This document shows, in pieces, positions 1 to 10,700 of a DNA stretch of 64,000 nucleotides. The stretch is from Lamellibrachia columna. Taxonomy: Eukaryota; Annelida; Polychaeta; Sabellida; Siboglinidae. The stretch covers positions 15,245,489-15,309,488 of the forward strand of contig OY759267.1 of the NCBI GenBank assembly GCA_963662155.1. The letters are read 5' to 3'. The notes under the pieces were generated by a model. The model saw nothing but the letters and a program-made list of their open reading frames with translations, did no database searches and was not told the DNA's origin. Numbering within the stretch: the first letter of the stretch is position 1; every line of letters starts with the position of its first letter. The position numbers and the translations under genes were made by a program.

Positions 1-295
1 ACATGTAGACTAGCCACGTTATACGCATTTCCCATAATGCAATGTACATTTTTGGGAGGTATATGGCTGTATCCCGTTTTTATACAGATTTGTTTCAAAT
101 GGAAAAATAGTTATTAAAAAGTACTTTTTTGTGTTCATCCCAACAGTATAACATCAAATGATGAACTTATGGTGGTCAAAGCACAACTTATTTGATGCGA
201 GACAGATTTCTGGCGAAACATCGTTTGATGTAGGAACATTCTGTAGCCAACACTCGATTGGAATTGGAATGCTATAGTCCAATTAACCAATAAAA
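1..295 (+). repeat. Interspersed repeat copy, family M (copy 1)
   Basis: This stretch matches, in inverted orientation, 5640-6070. Shared landmarks are a run containing ACAGATTTGTTTCAAAT, a preceding TTTCCCATA block and a CCAATTAACCAATAAAA-type end. It lies in the last intron of the Eph gene. No coding capacity is visible, so a non-autonomous DNA element is the simplest reading. The ends are not sharply defined because the window starts here. Confidence 0.5.
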
Positions 296-470
296 TTTCA
301 GACCCCAAAAAATGTGGCAGGTCTCTTTGTACTGATCTACTGGATCAAATGTCTTGAGTAGTAATTCCTACACTGCAGTAATTCCTATGCTGCTGTGTCA
401 CAACTTCATTCTTCTGGCAATTTGACCATACCTGCATGCCTATTCATCAGTAGCTACTTGTTGCTTTTAG

Positions 471-741
471 ACAGAACCAGTTTCTGAACCCCAACATGCC
501 CGACCTGACCCAGTTGACAGGCATCGAGGACTGGCTGATGAGTATCAAGATGGAACGCTATGCGAATAACTTCGTCAACGCTGGCTACACACGCATGGAC
601 CAGGTGGCCCAGATCACACCGAAGAACCTCGAGAATCTCGGCATCACACTCGCCGGACACCAGAAGAAGATCATGAACAGTGTACAGATGCTGCGTGTGC
701 AGCTAGGTGGCGCTACGGTATCGGAGGGATTCCTTGTATAG
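471..741 (+). CDS. Eph: Eph receptor tyrosine kinase, last coding exon (SAM domain and PDZ-binding tail)
   Basis: The exon opens after a splice acceptor (pyrimidine-rich stretch ending in AG at 469-470). It enters with one base that completes a codon and reads without interruption to TAG at 739-741. The roughly 89-residue product is a SAM domain of Eph type: the core DWLMSIKMERYANNFVNAGY, then GHQKKIMNSVQMLR near the end, matches the C-terminal region that follows the kinase domain in Eph receptors, where it mediates oligomerisation. The protein ends in SEGFLV-COOH; a terminal hydrophobic-x-hydrophobic triplet is a PDZ ligand of the kind many Eph receptors carry. The first Met visible (496) is internal, not a start. 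The kinase and ectodomain exons lie upstream, outside the window. The paralogue (A or B type) cannot be decided. Family assignment is by recognition of SAM signature residues. Confidence 0.9.
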
Positions 742-2799
742 CGGTGGCGAGGCGTTCACTGTGTGTGTGATGGAACTGCGTGATGATGCAGTGACGGGAG
801 ATGTCGCTGGGACGGTCATTGGCATTCGCTTGACGAATGTCAGTGGATAGTAGTGTTTGCATACAGGGTGTTCTCCACATGGAGTTTGTCGGCGAGTTGC
901 AGTCATTCGCTGAGGTGTCTTGAGTATTGTATGTGGCGATACCACTCAGCTTGATGGATTAGTAGGTGATGATGTTGGTTATTGAGATCAGTTCATAGAT
1001 AGTTCATGGACGGGTACCGAGTAGATTATACATGTGGTGTGAGAGGAGAAATCGGTCTCACTTGTGCTGTATGATAAACAGGCATTGTCCAGTATTCACT
1101 ACATCTCATGTGGTGACAGTCCCAACAACTGTACCATAATTTCAGTTTCACACCAGTTATGCCAACACTTTGGCAATGTTCCATAGAACCTGGGAAACTG
1201 GAGTTGTCACACAAGTTCGTGTCGATGCCGAATGCCAGTATGTGAGTGAATTAGATTAAAATTGTTGCATGTATTGAACACATGTTACACTGCCAGTGTA
1301 TCTGTGATTATATCGGCAACATACATACAAAGTGCTTGTGGTGGTCGGACTTGTACTGCCAAAGTGTAAAAGATTTTTTGGATTTGCAAATGACAAAGTG
1401 CAATTCCACAAGTTGCCAATGATCTTGGTTGCATTGTCTGCTATATTTACCAGAGAAAGTCTGGAATGAACATTACTTCAGTAATGTTGCACTCAAGTAT
1501 TATGTTTCTTGTTCGATGTAAAAGTCTAGTTGAAGTTATGCCAAGGTCATGCAATACTGTTTTCTACCGTTTTGTTTAACTAATATCATGTATGATGTAA
1601 TTTCTGAAATTTTTCAGTCCACAAATTATTTGTGAACAACTGTACGCAATTATTTTATTCGTGTTCACAAATGCAGTCGTTATCATGACTTGACTGCTAA
1701 TTCGCCATGGTTATCTTGAATATTTTAAAAGAAAAATTATATTTTATAATTTACCAAGTTGTTTATATATACATATAGCACAGCATTTTAATATAAAAAA
1801 CATATATGCATAACATAGATGTAGGCATACAAGAAACAGTAAAACTTACATGATATAACATGTCATGTATATAAATAACACTGTTTATTCCAACTCGTGT
1901 GGCTTTACAAGTGGCCAAAGTACACTTGCTGGAAGATTAGTGTACCTGTACATAATTTTAATTTATTACAACTACTGTGCTTTTTAATATCTATTTTGTT
2001 TGATTTTTGCTGCAAACACAGACACACAGACACTCACAAACCTACAGCACTGACAATCCATGAGCCACGCAGAGCTTATCAGTTTAAGTTTTGTAAGGCA
2101 TATATGATGTACTATTAATTGGATTGTAGTTATTTCATTCACAAAGGGTAATTTTAGACAACAAATGAAGCTATAATTGCACAGCGGAGACAGGGTCTGA
2201 TCACTGTAATTAGTGTAATTATTTTACCAAAGTGACGTTTGTATTTTCATACATAATTAGCATTGAGACACTTTGTAATATTATTTTGTAGTGGGAAAAT
2301 CAAAAAGTTGGACCAGTTTGAAATTATAAAGAATTTAAAAACAGTTTGTTTTAGAAGCATTTGAATTTTTTATTTCTATTATGTGGTTTATAATTTCTAT
2401 CTTATGCACACTAGTAAATTATTTTAACACCTTGCATAAGGTTTGTTTATATATAAATGTTGATGCTATAAACAAAATACCGACAGATTTCGTTAGCATT
2501 TTGTTTTTTGAACCTGAGTAGAAGTGATGATGTTATAATTGTGTTTTGGTTTTGTTCCACAATTACAACATTGGTTTTCTTAAAGTATATACTGGAAGCC
2601 TATAGCTTTATTCCAGACATGGAAACGTTCCTGGATGCAGCATTGTCATGGTCAAACAAACCAATCACTGCCAGGCAGAGTTGTGCTGCGAAGCTGCTAT
2701 CGTAGGCCTTTGTGTAATATAGTGTACAGTAACGTGTAAATACTAGCGTGTTTTAAATAAGATGATCGCTTGAATCTGTTGTTTGTTTGGTCTTGTTGG

Positions 2800-2800
<1 letters not shown>
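742..2800 (+). other. Eph 3' UTR and intergenic sequence
   Basis: No further exon is supported after the Eph stop codon. The sequence is AT-rich and must hold the 3' UTR and polyadenylation site, but no single signal stands out. Short ORFs in this stretch have no recognisable domains. Confidence 0.5.
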
Positions 2801-2890
<90 letters not shown>

Positions 2891-2892
2891 TG
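2801..2892. repeat. (TGCG)n microsatellite
   Basis: A TG run passes into about twenty uninterrupted copies of the tetramer TGCG. The Cys-Val-Arg-Ala pseudo-peptide it can encode is an artefact of the repeat. A shorter array of the same tetramer lies at 23687-23733. Confidence 0.95.
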
Positions 2893-4065
2893 TTTAAATT
2901 GCCAAGTGTAATACATGCGTTGTTGTCCGTATCAAATGTTTCGGCAATGTCTGTATCAGCATCTTGGCAGTGCTAATTTGATTAATGAACAGGATACTCC
3001 CATTGCAGTTGGCAATGGAGACATGTTAGTTAAGTTCTTAGTTACTCCCTTCATTTGATGCTTGATAAAGATACATACTAGTATGGTGTGTAGTAATGAC
3101 CACTTGTTTACACGTTAATGGCATCTTTATATGAGTGGATGACTGATTGCTACAACAGACATGTATGTCTCTGTTTATATCAGTGGAACTGTTATTGTTT
3201 GTGCTGCTTTCCTGTATTTCCTACGGTGTACTGTTTTCTTTCTTGCGCTAGGCAATCAATCTTGTTCTGTTGTGACCGATGCCGTTGATCACACACTCGG
3301 CTGTCTATTCACTGCTCTTGTATTCTAGAGATGACTGTAACATAACATTTTGTTGAAGAAACATGATTGTCTATTAAAGTTTTGTAAATTATGTTTATTG
3401 TCACATCTTTTTTCTTATTTATGCAGATATTGTCGCTGTATAATAAGACCGCCCCATGTTTCTATTTTAGGAACAGCTTTAGAAATAATACTGACAATGC
3501 AAATGTGCCACCTCATTAAGATAACAACCTGTAGGATTACTCCTGATAATAACATCGGGAATAAACATGAGGTGTGTGTACTTCAGCATGCAGTATATAC
3601 TATATACAAGACAAAATGTGAAAAATGGGCATCATCAAACTTGCATAATTAATAATGTACATATAAGTCAATATGTTAGTAGGATATCTGAGGCGTGAGT
3701 TTGGCAAATGGTGCATGGCGTTGCTGCGAAGGTAGGGATACCCAGGAGGAACAGGAGACCACATTGCTGCAGTATATAATATTTACAAGACAAAACATAA
3801 CAAGACAAAACCAGTATATGCTGTTGGGCTGTTACACCGTACAAACAACTTAACATCTCTAGTTAGTGTCATAAAATCTCGTACTTTTGGTAACACAGTT
3901 GGAAGCGGTCTGTCCTTAATATCATCTTTCTTGAGCCATTTCATCCCATGGCCTTGTGCTTAAATGCAGATTTGTTGGCACCGACAGACATTTTAATTCA
4001 CATTGGATATGATGCCTGCATTTCACAGGGTCAACCCCAGTGAAAATAGTAACTTACTAATCCCC
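2893..4065. other. Intergenic, nothing recognised
   Basis: AT-rich sequence between the Eph 3' end and the MFSD8-like 3' end. It holds several short ORFs without recognisable domains; no RNA gene or exon is supported. Confidence 0.4.
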
Positions 4066-4200
4066 TGTAGGGTTGGGTTCAATTGTAATTGTGTAATTTG
4101 TTTACAATTACAGTGTAATTGTTATTACTTTTACTTCGAACAATGCAATTGTAAAATATATATTCCAGTAATTGTAATATAAAATTGTAAGCATGAATTA
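4066..4200 (+). mobile_element. Solo end of a hAT-like element
   Basis: The stretch begins with TAGGGTTGGGTTCAATTG and continues as a low-complexity AATTGTAATTG tract. This resembles the terminal inverted repeat and subterminal tract of the complete element at 54944-56131 (CAGGGCTGGG plus CAATTACAATTA). No matching opposite end is found nearby, so it is a truncated copy. Confidence 0.45.
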
Positions 4201-4368
4201 TATTCTCGTAAACCTGGCCTGCAATGAGCTGTTATGTGTAATATTCCTTTATAAAACAATGTAGTTCTCAAACTATGAACTGTTGCAACTGGTAATTTCT
4301 GAAGTGTTATTTGAGTTGCCTAATGTTAGGTGCACATTGCAAAAAATTTTTTGCGAGTGATTTATGTG

Positions 4369-4374
4369 TTTATT
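4369..4374 (-). promoter_or_regulatory. Candidate polyadenylation signal of the MFSD8-like gene
   Basis: TTTATT on the plus strand is AATAAA on the minus strand, about 350 bases after the stop codon. It is a plausible but unproven poly(A) signal. Confidence 0.3.
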
Positions 4375-4722
4375 TAACTTAAAATAGATCAGTCGTGCAA
4401 TCTACGCTGATCCGCAACTCAACAAAGCTCGAGTTGCGTAGACCAGTGCAACCGTCGTTGAATCTATTCAAATATTGAATCGCCACAACAAATGTGTAAT
4501 GTGCGATGACCCAATCACGTGACTTGTATTAAAAGTTTAGCAATGTATGCCTCGCATTAGCAGCAAGACATTGTCAGACCCAGGTCACCAGTGCGATTGT
4601 CCCGTGCCCTAACACAGTGTCGCCATGTCCACATAGTTATAACATTAGGTCAAATTCCCAGACAAGCTTTCTCCTCTGACGACACACAACATGGCCCAGT
4701 GGCGGCCTCTGGAGGATGACTG

Positions 4723-7700
4723 CTAGGTGTTCTGCAGCAGAGGCTGGTGCTCAGTGGATGGTGCGGGTGATGGAGAGCGCACTGTTGCCTCATCAACTTG
4801 CTCCATCTCCACCAGACGGTGGTACGACAAGAACAGCATCAGCTGAAATAGCATTCCATACTTATATTTCAGGTTAAAACCCACATAAATATGGGTTTTT
4901 CTCTGTGTGTGTGTGCGTGTGTGTGCACGTGTGCGTGTGAGAGTGATTGAGTGTAAATACTCGGGCACATGTATATATAATTAATGATATTTATAAAATT
5001 ATATACATATTTAGGTACATACATGCACATGTGTACCTTTAATTTATTAAGCACTGGCAACTTGCAGACATACAGGTGCGATTAGAGGAAGATTGGTGTT
5101 AACATAACGCTGTCAATGACAAATACAACAATTGTTATCCTATCGAACATAATAAAATATCAATAACAATCACGATATAATTAAATAAATTTAACAAGAA
5201 GCAGCGCGTTTTCTGAAGCAGAACAACCGATCTAATTCACCTACCAGCACTAATGTGTTCATCCCTAGTAACACTCCAAACATGATATGCAAGTGATCCC
5301 AGAGTCCCGACACCCATAGTGGAGCCATGATCATCCCAAGACTCCCAGCTATTCGACGTATTCCCTGGCTGAACCCTACAACCCAAAAACAACCTGAGGG
5401 AACATTCCCACAGCAAAACACTGCACTTGATGATGAATGACAAATGCACTTATTATGAAAGTTTGAAGTTAGTTTCGTCTTGTTTCAGGGTTGTTAATTT
5501 TTGCTGTGCTTCAAGCTAAAAATGGATGGACGATCTTTTAGCATTCTGCTACAGATAGTTGTGTGCTACAGATAGTTGTGTACGTATACAGTGTTCATTT
5601 CATCACCTAAAGCCTAGTTGAAAGATAAGTGACAACAAGAGCTATTTTTAGTTCACTGCATCAGCCTACGTGACAGGAATCAGCAGACTTGCCACATTTG
5701 TTTGGTGTATATTTCCATTTTTGACTTAAAATTCTGTATAAGGCTGCTTAAAACTGTATAACAATTTTCATTAGTTAATTAGCCTACAGCTTTCTAATTC
5801 TGATTACTGAGTGTCGCCATCTATTAGCACTAGGCTACATCAAACACAACCTGCTAGGTTTTGTGGGATATCTACCTAGCATCAAGAGTATTTATTCTTT
5901 GACTGCTGTAAGGTTGTCATTCAACTATGTACTTGTTTGATGAGCACAAGAAATTATTTACTTTATCACTATTTTTAATTTGAAACAAATCTGCATTAAA
6001 ATGGTATACGACCGTATTCCTCCAGAAATCTGTATTGTATATGGGAAATCCCTACAATCTGGCAGGTCTGAATCAGGACTATAAATTTGATGCTGATGAC
6101 GTTTTATCGCAATATCTGATGTGACTTTCTCTACCTTGTTTAATTTTTGGGCCCTTCGAGTCTCCTGCCCTAGATTGCTTGGGCCACAGATTTAACAAGA
6201 TTGCCATCCCAAATAACAAGTTCCAGATGGCAAGTGGACAAGGAAGCCATTGGCTTATGGAGAGTCCAACAATTTTCTCATCTATGTGTAGCCTGCCCTT
6301 ATCAGATATCTGTCAATTCTATTTTTAAACATATTCACACTACTAGCATTAACACAATTATTTGACAGTTTGTTCCATTCATTTATCACCCTCTGTGAGA
6401 AAGAGTACTTTCTCATGTCCAACCTACACTGCTCCTTAACTAATGCTGCTTTGTGTCCTGGTTCTACTGCCTTCTTTAAGTTTGAGGAACATATTCCTAT
6501 CAACATCCTCATAACCATTCACTATTTTAAACACTTCTATTTGGTCTCCTCTTAGTCTCCTGGTCTCTAGTGTTGTCAAACCACATTGTAATAAGGGACT
6601 TTCGTAACTAAGGTCTCTCAATTCTGGAATCATTTTAGTTGCTTTTCATTGTATTCTTTCTAGCTTGTCTATGTCCTTTTTACTAGCCTACATGCTTGAA
6701 TACAATATTCCAAATGTGGTCTAACTATTGCTTTGTACAGGGGTACAATTAGCTGTTTCTCCTTATATGTGATAGTTCTCCCAATTAGCCCTAGAATTTG
6801 ATTTCCTTTCGAAGCAGCAATCCCACATTGCTCTAAAACTTTCATGTCAGCACTAAATGTTACTCCTAAGTCCTTTTCTTGTGTGGTTCTACCTAGTACA
6901 GCATCCCCCATTTTATATTCTTCGTCCATGTTTCCATGTCCTATGTGTATACATTTACACTTCCCAAAATTTAATAACATTTGCCATTTTTCTGACCATT
7001 TAACTAATTTATCTAGATCATCCTGTAAACTTTGTTTATCTGTATCATTAGTAACATTTCTGAATACTTTTGTGTCATCTGCAAATTTGAGTACTTTCCT
7101 AGATATGTCATCTTCCAAATGATTTATATATATATTAAAAACAGTATAGGGCCTAATACTGATCCCTGTGGTTCCCCACTCAAAACCGATTTCCAGTTTG
7201 AAATTTCACCATCTACTATTACTCTCTGTCTTCTGTGTGTAAGCCAATTTTCTATCCAGTTGATTACATCATTACCATCATGGGCTTTTAGTTTAAGTAA
7301 CAATCTTTGATGTGGCACTTTATCGAAAGCTTTCTGAAAATCTAAGTAGACAACATCCACTGGTGACCTGTCATCTACACACTTTGTAATTTCTTCAAAA
7401 AACATAAGAGATTGGTTAGACATGACCTTGCTTTTAGGAACCCATTTTGAGATGTATTTATTAATTTATGTTTAACAAGGAATTCCACCATGTGGTCTCT
7501 AAGTTAACAGCAAGTTGAGAGACGAACAAACAGGTTTCAGAAGTGGGAGAGGCACAGTAGAACAGATATTTATTTTATGAAATATTATAGAACAGGTAGT
7601 GGAATGGCAGGCAACTCTATACATCACGTTTGTGGATTTTGAAAAAGCATTTGACTCAGTGCACCGAGAGAGTCTATGGAAAATTATGGAGAGCTATGGA

Positions 7701-10700
7701 ATTCCATGCAAGATAATCCACATGGTACAGATGTTATATGAAGATAGTGAATGTGCAGTGTTAGACGAAGGTGAGGAATCTGAGTGGTTCAAGGTCAAAA
7801 CTGGAGTTAAACAAGGAGATGTAATGTCTGGATTTATCTTCTTGATAGTAGTGGACTGGATAATAAGAAACACAACAGCGGGAAACAAAACAGGAATAAG
7901 ATGGAACTTCACGTCAAAACTAGAGGGCCTGGACTTTGCCGACGACATAGCACTCATGTCATCATGCTACACACACATGCAAACAAAGACAAGACAACTG
8001 AATCAATTTGCAGCAAGGACATGACTAAGAATAAATAAAAAGAAAACTCAAATATTGAGGATAAACAGCAAGTGCGAAAACAGAATACTAATCGATGATC
8101 AAGAGCTAAAGGAAGTGGACAAGTATAACTACCTTGGTGCGAACGTTAGCAAGCAAGGAGGAGGCGGCGATGACATTGTTAACAGAATTTGTAAAGCGAG
8201 GGTATCCTTCATGAAACTAAAGCAGATATGGAGTTCAAATATATACACATTGAGATCGAAATTGAGGCTTTTTAACACACTTGTTAAACCAGTGTTGTTG
8301 TATGGAAGTGAAACATGGAAAATTAACGAAGGAGACAACAGAAAGTTAGATACATTTTTTTTCAAGTGTTTAAGACGAATCCTACAAATTCGATGGCCAT
8401 ACGTTGTATCAAATCGAGATATTCTGGCAAAAACAAAATTGAAAACAATCAGCACTGAGGTCAAGTTAAGAAGATGGAAGTGGGTAGGACATATCCTACG
8501 AATGGACAAGAACAGCAATTGTGAGACTGCATTGACCTGGACGCCTGAAGGTAGAAGAAAGGTTGGGCGACCAAAGACAATGTGGCGATCAACTATTGAA
8601 AATGAAAGACGTATACTGGGGTTGAATAGCTGGAATGAAGCCAGACATGTAGCAGCTTACAGAACAAGATGGAGGAGATTCACTTCGGCCTTATGGGCCA
8701 CTGGGCCCGAAGAGGATAGGTGAGGTGAGGTGAGGTCTCTAATTAATGTTTCGAGTAATTTACATACCACTGATGTTAAACTCACTGGTCTGTAATTATC
8801 TGGCTTGTTCCTCGATCCCTTCTTAAATAGCGGCATAATGTTTGCTTCTTTCCATTCTGAAGGAACTATTCCTTCTTCTAGTGACAAGTTAAACAATTTT
8901 GCAAGTGATGTGCTAATTTGCTCAACAGTTTCCTTAAGCAGTTTTGGTGGTACCCCATCAACTCCAGGTGTTTTATTATCTTTCATCTTCTTAATTTTCT
9001 TTGCTATCATTTCAGGAGTTACAGATAACTGCCATAAATGTTCTGATTTATTGCCCTCAAATTTAGTAAATGGAACTGGAAGTGAGCTGATATCTTCTGT
9101 GGTAAAAACTGAGCTGAAATACTCATTCAGGACCTCTGCCATTTGAAACCCGTCTGAAATTATGTTTCCCCTGTTGTTTTCCAGTGGTCCGACCTTATCT
9201 CGAACTTTTTGTTTACTCCTTACATAAGAATAGCAACTCTTGCTGTAATTTTTTTATATTACCTGCCAATTTTTTTTTCAAAGGTTCTTTTAGATCTTCT
9301 TATTTCAGTTGTAGTTAGGTTAAGTGCCTCTTTGTAATTTGCATAGTCTTCATCTTTTCTGGTACGCCTATAAATCCTCCACATAGTTTGCTTAAACACT
9401 ATTTTTCTAATAGCTTCTTTTGACAAGTGTTTCTTTCTAAACCGTTTTCCTTGTTTTTCAAGGGAACAAATTTATCAATGATACTCTCAATTTCATATTT
9501 TAGAATATTCCAACATTCAATTGCAGTCTTATTCATCAGCATGTTATTCCAATCTAGCTTTGCTAAGTATTTTCTCATATCTTTATAGTTACCTTTGTGG
9601 AAGTTTCTCCTATACGTTTTTTTATTTTTACTTTCTGATTTTACATTGATGTAAAAATGTATTTGCTTGTGGTCACAGTCCTTCCAACAAAACCTCCCCA
9701 CAAATCCACAAAACCAACTTCCTCTTCCCTACATAGCTTCTCGACTAGCATGTTAATTGCCATTCCACAGCAATTTCGATATCTATGACCCATCCTTCCT
9801 ATTACTTGTAAAATCCCTGACAGTATTACCTTCTTAACCCACATCTGCTTTAGTGTTCTGACCAAATTCCTGTATTTCCTAACTATGGCAGTTGTACCCT
9901 CCCCTCTACGTTATTTTTCCGTACGTGTACTAAAACAGATCCACCCTTGTCCGAACCTACGATTGTTACTACCCTCTCAGTTATCGCCTCTATTTTGGCC
10001 CGAGGCAAGCAGACCACCACATCATCTCCCTTGTTTAAGACTCTGTCGGTCTTCCTGACTATTGAGTCCCCCATAAACACCCTCGCACTCTTTCTCACCC
10101 CATCTATCACTGCTTCGGAATAGCTCTCGCATGACTCGCTTTAGGACAACAACCATTGGTAGTGCAGACGGTTGACTCTTAAACCCACCATTGGTAGTGC
10201 AGATGGTTGACACTCAAACCCCACCATTGGCAGTGCAGATGGTTGACTCTCAAACCCCACCATTGGAAGTGCAGATGGTTGACTTTCAAACCCCACCATT
10301 GGTAGTGCAGATGGTTGACTCTCAAACCCCACCATTGGTAGTGCAGATGGTTGACTCTCAAACCCTACCATTGGTAGTGCAGATGGTTGATTCTCAAACT
10401 GACAAGCTACTGTTACCAGCGTCACACTTGCAGCCAATCACAAACCCTGCCCAACACAATCCACATCTTCATCTTTTTTAAAATTTGTCTCTTCTATCTG
10501 ACACAAATATTGCTGCTTCTTGGCCCTTCTACTTGCAGCAACAATTGTTGCTTAGTAGCAACTATTACAATATTCTACACATGCCACCCAGACCAGATCT
10601 CCTCTTCCACACCTTGCTTTGTTCCCAAACCACTCCCTACTGTCTTCCTCCATCCTGTTTTGTCTCCAGACCTGATACAGCTTTCTGCGGAGTCCCCATT

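Noticed and set aside
3350..3652. 100-codon plus-strand ORF
   Set aside because: No recognisable domain, biased AT-rich composition and no adjoining splice sites that would link it to the Eph gene.
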